Source: Oscillospiraceae bacterium (GTDB lineage: Bacteria; Bacillota; Clostridia; Oscillospirales; Acutalibacteraceae). Taken from it: 64,000 bases of DNA. Positions 19,143 to 27,371 of the stretch are shown in pieces. Under the pieces are notes generated by a model. The model was not told where the DNA came from. It did no database searches and saw only the letters and a program-made list of their open reading frames with translations. The position numbers were made by a program, and so were the translations under genes. Each line of letters begins with the position of its first letter. Within the stretch, counting starts at the first letter, position 1. Location: assembly GCA_015066045.1 (NCBI GenBank), contig SVPD01000001.1, positions 62,001-126,000 of the forward strand, read 5' to 3'.

Positions 19143-22100
19143 ATGAACAAGGACAAAAAAATCTATACCATTGCTACGGCACATCTCGACACAGTGTGGA
19201 ACTGGGATTTTGAGCATGTAATCAAAGTGTGCATCCCTGCCACTCTTGACGAAAATTTCAAACATTTCGAGCAGTATCCCGAGTATCAGTTTAACTTTGA
19301 GGGCTCCTACAGGTATGAGCTTATGGAGGAATACTATCCCGAAAAATTCGAGCAGCTCAGAAAATACATCGACGAGGGCAGATGGAATGTCACCGGCAGC
19401 AGCTTTGAAAACGGTGATGTTAACGTACCCTCACCGGAGGCTCTTTTCAGAAACATTCTCTACGGTAACAAATATTTCGAAAAGAAGTTCGGTAAAAAGA
19501 GCAATGATATTTTCCTGCCTGACTGCTTCGGCTTCGGTTGGGCTCTTCCCTCCATTATCGAGCACGCAGGCATCAAGGGCTTTTCTACCCAGAAGCTTTC
19601 ATGGGGCAGTGCCTACGGTATTCCCTTTGACATCGGCCGTTGGTACGGTGTAAACGGTAAATATGCTCTCGCTTCTCTTAATGCCAAATCATACTGCACT
19701 ACATTTAAAAAGGTACGCTCAAACGCCGGCCTTACCAAAAAGCTCGACAAAAACATCAAAGAATATGACCTTCCCGTTACCTTTGCCTATCACGGTGTAG
19801 GTGATGTGGGCGGCGCTCCGAAGGAGCGTTCAGTAAAAACTGTTTGCGAGGAAATCAGAAGCAACGATTCGTCGGATATCAAGGTTCTTTCTTCCTCTCC
19901 CTCACAGTTCTTTGACGACATTTCTTCTCTTTCACAGGCTGAAATCGAAAAGCTTCCCAAATGGGAAAACGAGCTTCTTATGACCGACCACGGTGTAGGC
20001 TCCTATGTTTCCCGTTCCTTCGGTAAAAGATTTAACCGCCGCAACGAGGAAATTGCAGATATGGCAGAGCGTATGGCCGTCGCTGCAGAGGCTCTCGTAG
20101 GTGCCGAATATCCCAGAACTGAAATCGACAAGGGCTGGAAAAGAACTCTCGCTCACACCTTCCACGACGATATCACGGGCACATCCGTAGAGAGAGTATA
20201 TCAGCGCTCATGGAACGATTATGTTCTCAGTGCAAATCAGCTTACAAACGCTTACGAGGGTGCTGCATCCGAAATAATCAAAAAAATGGACACCTCATGG
20301 ACAAAGGGCACTGCCATCGTCATAAACAATACGATTGAGCACGGCAGAATGGGCGATGTTGACATTATAATCGATGCGGGCGAAAAGGAATATGTCCGTG
20401 TATTCGATAAAAACGGTAAAGAGATTCCCTCTCAGGTAAATTACATCAAGGACGGCAAAATGTCCGTCAGTGTGGCAGATTACATTCCCGCTCTCGGCTT
20501 TAAGGTGCTTGATATCGTAGAAAGCGATGTACCCTGTAAAATCAATACGGGACTTCGCTGCTCAGGCCGTTCAATCGAAAACTTCAAATATATCGTAACG
20601 GTTAATTCCGACGGTGACATTTCTTCCATCATTGACAAGACACTCGATGACACTGAAATCCTCAAAAAGCCCATCAGATTTGAGCTTAATAAATATGACG
20701 GTGCCGGTGAGTATGCTGCTTGGGAGTTAAGATATAAAGAGGTTTGCAAATATCCGTGGGAGTTTGCAGGCAAGGGCAAATGCACTCTTATCGAAAAAGG
20801 TCCCGTAAGAGTAACTCTTAAGGTGGAGCAGAAGGTAAACAGATCATTCTTTACATATTATGTTTCTCTTGTAGCAGGCTGTCCTTACGTGACAGTACGT
20901 AATGAGGTGGAATGGAGAGAATTCAGAAGAACACTTCATAACGGCTTCTACTTCAATGTATCAAATAAAAAGGCTACCTTTGACCTCGGCCTCGGTGCCA
21001 TCAAAAGAGAAAAGGCAAACAAAAAGCTTTATGAGGTGCCTGCACAGAAATGGGCAGATATTACCGACAAGTCAGGCGTTTACGGTGTTTCCGTATTCAG
21101 TGACTCGAAATACGGCTGGATAATGAAGGATGAAAAGAGCCTTCGTCTGACAGTTCTTCACACACCCAAGCAGTATTACAGACACGACAGTGTTCAGGGT
21201 ATGATGGACTTCGGTCTGAACAGATACGGCTATGCTATTTATTCTCACAAGGGTGAATATGACAACGGCACTCAGCTTAATGCCCGCTTCTTCAATCAGC
21301 CCCTTACTGTTTTCGTGACCAATAACCACACCGGTGCTATTGCCGGCGAATATTCCTTCGGTGCTATCAATGATAAGGATGTTATCCTCCGTGCTATTAA
21401 AAAATCAGAGGCTGACGACTGCATCATCGTAAGATTTAACGAGGGCGCTAACAAGAGAGTAAGAGGCGTAGAGTTTACTCTCGGTAAGGGTATCGCCACC
21501 GCTAAGGCAGTTAACGGTATGGAAGAAGATATCGGTCCTGCTACCGTCGTGGACGGAAAGCTCGTATTCGACCTTGATCCCTATGAGGTAAAGAGCTTTG
21601 CTATTACTCTTAAGAGCTGCAAGGTTGCAGATAAGAAGGCCGCTTCAAAGATTGAGCTTCCCTATAATATTGATGTAGTGACCTTTAACCATAACAGAGA
21701 TACTACCGCCATTCCCACAGTCAATGTTTCAATTCCCGGTGAGCTTGTTCCCAAAACAATCGAGTGCGCCGGTGTTAAATTCGAAACAGGAGACATCTGG
21801 GGCGAGGGTAATAACGCTCTTATCTGCGCAGGTCAGCAGATTAATGTCTACGGCAAAAAGCTTTATTTCGTAGGTGCTTCACTTTACGGAGACAAGGTTT
21901 ACGAATTCAAGGTTGACGATGCGACGGTTCCCGTGAAGGTTCAGTCAATCAATGAAAGAATCGGTAAATGGGACCTCTATAACCTTGCAGAGGTTGCGAA
22001 TATAAAAACTGACAGACTTGCCATAGAGTATACCCACACTCATTCTCCGCAGGGTGATAATGTAGCTGCTCAGATTTACTTCTTTATGTATGAAATCGAT

Positions 22101-22313
22101 ACTGCAGGTGCATCCGTAGTGACTCTTCCTGAGGATAACGGACTCATTATTCTCGCTGCTTCACAGAGCAATGAGGAGGATTATGCTAAGCTTGAAACTG
22201 CTCTTTACGACAGAGTAAGCGGCAGAAAATTCGACTATCAGATGACTCGCAGGGAAAAGAAGCATCATAAAAAGCAGATGAAAAAATGGAATAAGACTGC
22301 TAACAAATCATAA
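19143..22313 (+). CDS. glycoside hydrolase family 38 alpha-mannosidase
   Basis: Large 1056-aa retaining glycosidase predicted to cleave alpha-linked mannose. The zinc-binding N-terminal motif TAHLDTVWNWDFE is at residues 10-22. The catalytic nucleophile region is FLPDCFGFGW near 125, and a TFHDDITGTSV zinc/loop motif is near 338. The rest is the beta-sandwich C-terminal region typical of GH38. No signal peptide is visible, so cytoplasmic action on imported oligosaccharide is likely. The track ATG at 19131 overlaps the GAGGTG ribosome site; MNKDKK at 19143 is used. The terminal RREKKHHKKQMKK tail is strongly basic. Confidence 0.9.
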   Translation: MNKDKKIYTIATAHLDTVWNWDFEHVIKVCIPATLDENFKHFEQYPEYQFNFEGSYRYELMEEYYPEKFEQLRKYIDEGRWNVTGSSFENGDVNVPSPEALFRNILYGNKYFEKKFGKKSNDIFLPDCFGFGWALPSIIEHAGIKGFSTQKLSWGSAYGIPFDIGRWYGVNGKYALASLNAKSYCTTFKKVRSNAGLTKKLDKNIKEYDLPVTFAYHGVGDVGGAPKERSVKTVCEEIRSNDSSDIKVLSSSPSQFFDDISSLSQAEIEKLPKWENELLMTDHGVGSYVSRSFGKRFNRRNEEIADMAERMAVAAEALVGAEYPRTEIDKGWKRTLAHTFHDDITGTSVERVYQRSWNDYVLSANQLTNAYEGAASEIIKKMDTSWTKGTAIVINNTIEHGRMGDVDIIIDAGEKEYVRVFDKNGKEIPSQVNYIKDGKMSVSVADYIPALGFKVLDIVESDVPCKINTGLRCSGRSIENFKYIVTVNSDGDISSIIDKTLDDTEILKKPIRFELNKYDGAGEYAAWELRYKEVCKYPWEFAGKGKCTLIEKGPVRVTLKVEQKVNRSFFTYYVSLVAGCPYVTVRNEVEWREFRRTLHNGFYFNVSNKKATFDLGLGAIKREKANKKLYEVPAQKWADITDKSGVYGVSVFSDSKYGWIMKDEKSLRLTVLHTPKQYYRHDSVQGMMDFGLNRYGYAIYSHKGEYDNGTQLNARFFNQPLTVFVTNNHTGAIAGEYSFGAINDKDVILRAIKKSEADDCIIVRFNEGANKRVRGVEFTLGKGIATAKAVNGMEEDIGPATVVDGKLVFDLDPYEVKSFAITLKSCKVADKKAASKIELPYNIDVVTFNHNRDTTAIPTVNVSIPGELVPKTIECAGVKFETGDIWGEGNNALICAGQQINVYGKKLYFVGASLYGDKVYEFKVDDATVPVKVQSINERIGKWDLYNLAEVANIKTDRLAIEYTHTHSPQGDNVAAQIYFFMYEIDTAGASVVTLPEDNGLIILAASQSNEEDYAKLETALYDRVSGRKFDYQMTRREKKHHKKQMKKWNKTANKS

Positions 22314-22319
22314 AAATTT

Positions 22320-22345
22320 CAATCCCTGCTTATCGGCAGGGATTG
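22320..22345 (+). terminator. terminator after the alpha-mannosidase gene
   Basis: CAATCCCTGC (22320-22329) pairs perfectly with GCAGGGATTG (22336-22345). The downstream T-run is weak (TTGGTTG), so read-through into the PHP gene is possible. Confidence 0.7.
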
Positions 22346-22366
22346 TTGGTTGAAAAGGTTGATTGT

Positions 22367-23194
22367 ATGGGTATTTTAAAAACAAACTGTCATACTCACA
22401 CTGATTACTGCGACGGCAAAAATACTGCCCGTGAAATGATAGAGGCAGCCATCGGAAAGGGTTTTACCACACTCGGCTTTTCGGGGCATATTCCTATGAA
22501 TTTTGTCAGTGGATGGGCTATGACACAGGATAATCTTGATAAATATTATGCTGAAATCAGAGCACTTAAGGATGAATATGCAGACAGAATAGAAATTCTC
22601 TGCGGAATAGAGCTTGATTCGGATTATGAGCTGAATAAGGACTACGGTTTCGACTATGTTCTTTCCTCGGTACATCAGATACACGGCAAAGATAGAATTT
22701 ATGCCATTGACTATACTGCCGAAGAGCTTACCGAGGCAGTCAACACTGTATATAACGGTGATTGGAACGAAATGGCAGAGGAGTATTTCAGAACTCTTGC
22801 CAACTTGGTTGTTTCAGAGAAAACAGATGTGGTAGGTCATTATGATCTTATAACGAAATTCAATAAGAACTTCCTGCTTTTCGACGAGAATAACCCTGAT
22901 TATCAGAAAAGTGCCCTCAGATGGGTGGATTACATTATTGATAATAAGCCCGACATAGTTTTTGAGGTTAACACGGGAGCTATGTTCCGCTGCGGTAATG
23001 AGACTCCTTATCCGGCCGCCTTTATCCTTAAAAGAATAGGGGAGAGAGGGGTAAGAGTTACGGTGTCGAGTGATGCACACTGTACGCAGGCTCTTGATTA
23101 TATGTTTGATGAAGCTAAAAAATACTGTAAGGAATGCGGCATTGACAGTGTGTGGCATCTTACTAAAAACGGCTTTACCGAAGAAAAAATATAG
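22367..23194 (+). CDS. PHP-domain histidinol-phosphatase-like phosphoesterase
   Basis: 275-aa metal-dependent phosphoesterase of the PHP superfamily. The metal-binding motifs NCHTHTDYCDG (residues 7-17), GFSGHIPM near 40, SVHQIHG near 105 and SSDAHC near 245 are all in place. This architecture matches HisK/HisJ-type histidinol phosphatases. No histidine-biosynthesis genes are near, so the substrate remains open. The track start (TTG at 22343) lies in the terminator stem; the ATG at 22367 behind AAAAGG is chosen. Confidence 0.82.
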   Translation: MGILKTNCHTHTDYCDGKNTAREMIEAAIGKGFTTLGFSGHIPMNFVSGWAMTQDNLDKYYAEIRALKDEYADRIEILCGIELDSDYELNKDYGFDYVLSSVHQIHGKDRIYAIDYTAEELTEAVNTVYNGDWNEMAEEYFRTLANLVVSEKTDVVGHYDLITKFNKNFLLFDENNPDYQKSALRWVDYIIDNKPDIVFEVNTGAMFRCGNETPYPAAFILKRIGERGVRVTVSSDAHCTQALDYMFDEAKKYCKECGIDSVWHLTKNGFTEEKI

Positions 23195-23211
23195 AAAATT
23201 CCCTTTGAATA

Positions 23212-23240
23212 TTGACATTGACCGAGTAAAATATTAAAAT
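23212..23240 (+). promoter_or_regulatory. promoter of the DUF1292 gene
   Basis: TTGACA (23212-23217), 17-bp spacer, TAAAAT (23235-23240). Confidence 0.7.
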
Positions 23241-23270
23241 ATAGACAGTTAATTCAGTGAGGTGTTTTTT

Positions 23271-23585
23271 ATGAATAAAGACGAAGAGCTTTATATGGAA
23301 GATATTGTAACCGTTATTGACGATGACGGTGTAGAGCATCTGTTTGAGGAAATCGACAGAGTCGAAACTGAGGATGGCAACCGCTATGTTGCTCTTCTTC
23401 CCGTATATGACGATGAGACGGAAATACTTGATGATGACGGCGAGGTGCTTATCCTTAAGGTAATCGAAGAGGACGGAGAAACCTATCTCGTTCAGATCGA
23501 GGATGAAAAGGAATTTAACGAAATCGGTAACATCATCGAGGACAGACTCATCGAAAAATACGAAGCAGAGGATACTGCTGAATAA
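23271..23585 (+). CDS. DUF1292 acidic protein (YrzB family)
   Basis: 104-aa, very acidic protein made mostly of Asp/Glu. It has the repeated pattern DIVTVIDDDGVEH and VALLPV-type strands that define DUF1292. These proteins are widespread in Firmicutes, often beside ruvX; in this window ruvX is 17 kb away. The function is unknown. GAGGTG precedes the ATG at 23271; the track GTG at 23262 is within the ribosome site. Confidence 0.85.
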   Translation: MNKDEELYMEDIVTVIDDDGVEHLFEEIDRVETEDGNRYVALLPVYDDETEILDDDGEVLILKVIEEDGETYLVQIEDEKEFNEIGNIIEDRLIEKYEAEDTAE

Positions 23586-23654
23586 ATCCGGATAAACTGA
23601 ATAGAATAATAATATCCTGCTTTGTTCGATAATTATGATAGTTATAACCCAACA

Positions 23655-23815
23655 CGTAACTAAACGGAGAGATGCTTTGTCAGCGGATTGCAGACCTCCC
23701 GCTTTCGGGCGGACGAAGGGAGCGTGAACCTGACTCGCTATCACCACCCTGCTTTTGAGCAGGTTATACACATCATTTCCGGCAGAGCGGGATATGTTAT
23801 GGCTCTTTTTGAGTC
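23655..23815 (+). ncRNA. candidate structured RNA upstream of tRNA-Leu (6S-like layout)
   Basis: No convincing ORF. A long-range helix pairs GCTTTGTC (23674-23681) with GGCAGAGC (23781-23788), 8 bp with two G-U and one extra wobble. GAGAG (23667-23671) can pair with CTCTT (23803-23807). Inside lie open purine/pyrimidine strands and a strong hairpin CCTGCT/AGCAGG (23748-23763). A closing stem, a central bubble and a small hairpin on the 3' strand resemble 6S RNA. A weak promoter (TTTGTT, TATAAC at 23643-23648) lies upstream. The 6S identity is a guess; a tRNA leader is the alternative. Confidence 0.35.
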
Positions 23816-23826
23816 TACATATTTTT

Positions 23827-23911
23827 GCGGGTATGGTGAAATTGGCATACACGCAAGATTTAGGTTCTTGTGTCGCAAGACGTGCAGGTTCGACCCCTGT
23901 TACCCGCACCA
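23827..23911 (+). tRNA. tRNA-Leu (UAG anticodon)
   Basis: 85-nt cloverleaf: acceptor GCGGGTA/TACCCGC, D-stem GTG/CAC, anticodon stem CAAGA/TCTTG with loop TTTAGGT (anticodon TAG), long class II variable arm TGTC-GCAA-GACG, T-arm with GGTTCGACC, and encoded CCA. It decodes CUA/CUG-type leucine codons. A terminator follows. Confidence 0.97.
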
Positions 23912-23945
23912 AAGGATTCCTGTTCGAAAGAACGGGAATCTTTTT
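23912..23945 (+). terminator. terminator after tRNA-Leu
   Basis: GATTCCTGTTC and GAACGGGAATC pair around a GAAA loop and are followed by TTTTT. Confidence 0.85.
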
Positions 23946-24126
23946 ATCTGAGCCGTCAGTCTGCATATTATCAACTCAAGCTTGCTGCCCTTCGATAAAA
24001 GCGAAACCGTATCATTGCGTTTTTACGGCAGATGTGATACTATTATTCAGCATCAGTTTATATTTATAAAATATCTTTTTCCGTTTCTGTATCAAACGGT
24101 ACACTTTATCTGATTTGGAGGTACTT

Positions 24127-24483
24127 ATGAAAGGAAAAAGAGTTTTTTACAGTGAGTCAGCATATTTTATCGGAATTGCGGTTCTGGCTTTGGGAACTGC
24201 ATTTATGGAAAAAGCGAACTTTGGTATGTCTATGGTTGTGGCTCCGGTCTATCTCGTACATCTGAAAGTGTCGGAATATATGCCGTAACGGTATATGATT
24301 GCTGCAACTATGTGCTCGCCGTTGCCTTATCGCTATGCTTTTTCGGTTCTTTTGTGGGAGTGAAATGGGGTACGATTGCCTGTGCGGCTATCAATGGCCG
24401 GCTGATAGGAAAAATCTGTGATTTTTTAGAAAAGAAATTCAATTTTAAAGATGCTCTTTCTTTGAGAGAAAAAATAATGTAAT
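24127..24483 (+). pseudogene. YczE/DUF6198-family membrane protein, internally deleted pseudogene
   Basis: From the ATG at 24127, behind a good GGAGG site, 53 codons read MKGKRVFYSESAYF through FMEKANFGMSMVVAPVYL and then stop at TAA (about 24286). From about 24281 a different frame continues with VTVYDCCNYVLAVAL to FLEKKFNFKDALSLREKIM and stops at 24481-24483. The two pieces match the beginning and end of DUF6198/YczE-type membrane proteins (about 210-220 aa). The middle, roughly 100 codons, is missing and the frame is broken at the junction. Neither half is long enough for the ORF track. The family assignment is from memory of conserved blocks. Confidence 0.75.
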
Positions 24484-24598
24484 TCCGATTGACAGAGCTA
24501 TTGACATTTTTAACAGTAAACTTAAGGGGGTATAAAAAGCAAAGTTTTTTATAGCTCCTTTCTTTAATTTTACGAGTAATAGCGCTATATTTGTTTTC

Positions 24599-24627
24599 TT
24601 GACTTTTTTATAAAAATGTTATAAAAT
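24599..24627 (+). promoter_or_regulatory. promoter of the pseudokinase gene
   Basis: TTGACT (24599-24604), 17-bp spacer, TAAAAT (24622-24627). The preceding intergenic stretch (24484-24598) holds only an A/T-rich TATAAAAA/TTTTTATA inverted repeat. Confidence 0.65.
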
Positions 24628-24664
24628 ATCATAACGTTAAAAAACAAGCTCGGAGGAAAATCCA

Positions 24665-26482
24665 ATGACTGAAAATAAAAAATACTGTATGGGCTGCATG
24701 AAGGAAATCGATATTGATGCTTCTGTCTGCCCCCATTGCTACTATAACGAGGAGTCAGTTCAGCATTATCCCTGTCTGCCGAAGGGTACACTTATCGCTG
24801 AGCGTTATATTTCAGGCAGAGCCATTTCTATGACAAATGACTCCATAACCTATATCGGAATCGATACTCAGACAGAGGAGACCGTTTCCGTACACGAGTT
24901 TTTCCCTGCCAAAATAGCTGAGAGAGCAGCAGACGGATGTGAAGTCAATGTAAAGCTCGGCTATGACGATATTTTCGGCTCGTGTGTACAGAGCTTTATT
25001 TCTATGTGGAAGGCTATCGGCTCCGTCAAGGGCGAGATTTCGCTTCCTACGGTCCGTAATATTCTCGATTTTAACGGTACTGTTTATGCTATCTGCAAAT
25101 ATTCAGACAGTATTACCCTTAAATCCTATTTCGAGGAGACCAGAAAGCCTTTGCCCTGGCAGAAGGCTCATTCTGCATTCAAGAGCATCTTTTCAGCTCT
25201 CGATAAGCTTCACGGCGCCGGTGTTATACACGGCAGCATTTCACCCTCCAGTGTTCACGTCGGTTCAGACGGCAAGCTTCATCTTACTGCTTTCTCCATT
25301 CCCGAATGCCGTTCGCAGAATGAGTATCTCGCTGCGGCTCCCATAAACGGTTTTTCTGCGCTCGAGCTTTACGGCGAAAACAGAGTGGCGGAAACGGGAA
25401 GTGATGTTTATTCGCTGATGGCACTTATTTATTACTGCGTAACGGGTATGGTGCCTCCCAAGGCAACCGACAGAGCCGTAAAGGACGATATGGTGATTCC
25501 CTCCTCGGTTGCTGCTTCACTGCCTAAAAAGGTGGTTACGGCCTTTATCAGAGGTCTTGCCGTAGCTCCGGAAAACAGAGTAAGATCGGTAGCCGAGCTC
25601 AGCTCTGTGGTTTATGCTTCCGATGCACCCGTCGGTGCAGCACGTAACAGGCAGACTGCGACTCCGGCTAAAAGAAATGCTCAGCCTGTAAAGACAAATA
25701 CTTCGGCAGCCAATAAGTCTGCTGCGGATAAAAAGAAGAAAAAGAGTAAGGACTCATCTCTTGCAGTTCTTGCTTTGGGTACATTTACGGCAGTGGTCGT
25801 TATATGTATGATTGTTTTCTGCGTTCTTTACACTACTGTCCTTTATAAAAACTACGATGTGCCTGTTTTGAACGATGCTTTTGCCTCCTTTGATTTTCTT
25901 CCTATGAATCAGGGAAGCAGCGGTGACGATACCACTCTTCCCGCTGAAACCACACAGGCTCCCGTAGCCGAAAACAGATATGTTACCGTGCCGGATTTCA
26001 CGGCCCATACATATGACAGTATCACCACAAACTCTACCTTCACTCAGAATTTCAAAATGGAGTTCACCTTTGAATATAATGATAAGGTGGCCAAAAATGC
26101 CGTTATAAGTCAGGATCTTGTCAAGGGTGAAAGTGTACTTGCAGGCACTACGGTAAAGCTTGTTATCAGCCGAGGGGCCGAAAAAATAGAGCTTCCCGAG
26201 GTAATCGGTCTGCAGTATTCGGATGCTGAATCCGAGCTTAAGGATAAGGGCTTCAAGGTTAAAAAGGTTCTGCTCGAAAATGACGGTACTCACACAGAGG
26301 GTATAGTCGAAATGACTGACCTTGTGGCAGGTCTCGAGTTTGATAAGGGGACTGAGATTATTCTTTCCGTATGGGATGAATATGAGGAGGAAACCACCGA
26401 GGAGACCACGAAGAAGGAAAAGAAGAATAAGGATAAGAAAAGCGATAAGAAAACGACAGAAAAGAAAAATGACAGTGAATAA
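24665..26482 (+). CDS. zinc-ribbon / pseudokinase / PASTA membrane protein
   Basis: 605-aa protein. Residues 8-25 form a CxxC...CxxC zinc ribbon (CMGC, CPHC). Residues about 45-315 have a Ser/Thr kinase fold, but the key residues are gone: the VAIK lysine position reads VSVHEFFP (H77), the HRD loop reads HGSISPSS (about 189), and DFG is replaced by AFS (about 209). A low-complexity Ala/Lys linker leads to one transmembrane helix (about 362-388). Two PASTA-like domains (VPDFTAHTYDS and LPEVIGLQYSDAE) lie outside. The tail is Glu/Thr then Lys rich. PASTA kinases sense cell-wall fragments, so this may be a non-catalytic wall sensor or scaffold. GGAGG precedes the ATG. Confidence 0.82.
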   Translation: MTENKKYCMGCMKEIDIDASVCPHCYYNEESVQHYPCLPKGTLIAERYISGRAISMTNDSITYIGIDTQTEETVSVHEFFPAKIAERAADGCEVNVKLGYDDIFGSCVQSFISMWKAIGSVKGEISLPTVRNILDFNGTVYAICKYSDSITLKSYFEETRKPLPWQKAHSAFKSIFSALDKLHGAGVIHGSISPSSVHVGSDGKLHLTAFSIPECRSQNEYLAAAPINGFSALELYGENRVAETGSDVYSLMALIYYCVTGMVPPKATDRAVKDDMVIPSSVAASLPKKVVTAFIRGLAVAPENRVRSVAELSSVVYASDAPVGAARNRQTATPAKRNAQPVKTNTSAANKSAADKKKKKSKDSSLAVLALGTFTAVVVICMIVFCVLYTTVLYKNYDVPVLNDAFASFDFLPMNQGSSGDDTTLPAETTQAPVAENRYVTVPDFTAHTYDSITTNSTFTQNFKMEFTFEYNDKVAKNAVISQDLVKGESVLAGTTVKLVISRGAEKIELPEVIGLQYSDAESELKDKGFKVKKVLLENDGTHTEGIVEMTDLVAGLEFDKGTEIILSVWDEYEEETTEETTKKEKKNKDKKSDKKTTEKKNDSE

Positions 26483-26549
26483 TCCGTTATTTGTCTGCAT
26501 ATAATATTTTTAGAAGTAAAGAAAAATACAAAAAAATTTAAAAAAGGTA

Positions 26550-26578
26550 TTGACTTTCTCGGGTATATAGGTTATAAT
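26550..26578 (+). promoter_or_regulatory. promoter of tRNA-fMet
   Basis: TTGACT (26550-26555), 17-bp spacer, TATAAT (26573-26578), starting about 28 nt before the tRNA. Confidence 0.85.
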
Positions 26579-26605
26579 GACTGAGCACTTGAGAGAGTGA
26601 TATAT

Positions 26606-26682
26606 CGCGGAGTGGAGCAACCCGGTAGCTCGTCGGGCTCATAACCCGGAGGTTGCAGGTTCAAATCCTGTCTCCGCAACCA
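26606..26682 (+). tRNA. initiator tRNA-fMet (CAU anticodon)
   Basis: 77-nt cloverleaf CGCGGAG...CTCCGCA with encoded CCA. The unpaired C1-A72 end and the three G-C pairs of the anticodon stem (GGG CTCATAA CCC) are the initiator hallmarks. The T-loop is TTCAAAT. Confidence 0.97.
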
Positions 26683-26714
26683 AAAATCCCTTGGACTTTA
26701 GTTCGAGGGATTTT
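26683..26714 (+). terminator. terminator after tRNA-fMet
   Basis: AAAATCCCTTGGAC pairs with GTTCGAGGGATTTT (14 bp including wobbles) around TTTA, ending in a T-run. Confidence 0.85.
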
Positions 26715-26757
26715 CTTATAAGAAGCATTATTTTTTACATAAAAGGAGAAAAAGGCT

Positions 26758-27357
26758 ATGTCGTTTGAAAAAATGCATTCGGGTGAAATCTATGATCCCA
26801 ATGACAGTGATATTATGAGTGAGCAGGCTAAATGTCTCGAAAAGCTTTACGATTTCAATGCCACACGTCCGTGCGAGGGCGAAAAAAGACAAAAGCTTTT
26901 GAAAGAAATGTTTGCCGAGATTGGGGAGGACTGCTACATCGAACCGCCTCTCCATGCCAACTGGGCAGGAAAGCATGTCCATTTCGGTAATGGTGTTTAT
27001 GCGAACTTTAATCTCACCTGTGTGGACGATACTCATATTTATGTAGGCGACTGCACGATGTTTGCTCCTAATGTGGTTCTGGCCACTGCGGGGCATCCCA
27101 TTCTTCCCGAGCTTCGTGAAAAGGCCTATCAGTTCAATATGCCCATCCGTATCGGCAGAAACTGCTGGCTCGGTGCAGGCGTAATCGTAATGCCCGGTGT
27201 CACCATCGGTGATAACACTGTAATCGGTGCGGGAAGCGTGGTTACCAGAGATATACCTGCGAATGTGGTGGCAGTGGGTAACCCCTGTAAGGTGCTTCGT
27301 CCCATCGGTGAGAGAGACAAGGAATATTATTTCAAGGACAGAAAAATCAATCTTTAA
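26758..27357 (+). CDS. sugar O-acetyltransferase (maltose/galactoside acetyltransferase family)
   Basis: 199-aa left-handed beta-helix acetyltransferase using acetyl-CoA. It has the N-terminal Mac domain (MHSGEIYDPNDSDI near residue 6) and hexapeptide repeats ending IGRNCWLGAGVIVMPGVTIG. The catalytic histidine lies in LATAGHP near 115. These enzymes acetylate sugars such as maltose or galactosides, thought to detoxify non-metabolisable sugars. It has an AAAGGAG ribosome site and is followed 14 nt later by the CDF transporter. Confidence 0.9.
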   Translation: MSFEKMHSGEIYDPNDSDIMSEQAKCLEKLYDFNATRPCEGEKRQKLLKEMFAEIGEDCYIEPPLHANWAGKHVHFGNGVYANFNLTCVDDTHIYVGDCTMFAPNVVLATAGHPILPELREKAYQFNMPIRIGRNCWLGAGVIVMPGVTIGDNTVIGAGSVVTRDIPANVVAVGNPCKVLRPIGERDKEYYFKDRKINL

Positions 27358-27371
27358 TTTGGGTGAATTGT

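Noticed and set aside
23175-23966. 263-aa minus-strand ORF across DUF1292, the RNA region and tRNA-Leu
   Set aside because: It reads antisense through a tRNA and an established small gene; low-complexity hydrophobic product, no ribosome site.
23688-24069. Two plus-strand ORFs (87 and 104 aa) over tRNA-Leu
   Set aside because: They run through the tRNA cloverleaf and its terminator; translation of the tRNA region is not meaningful.
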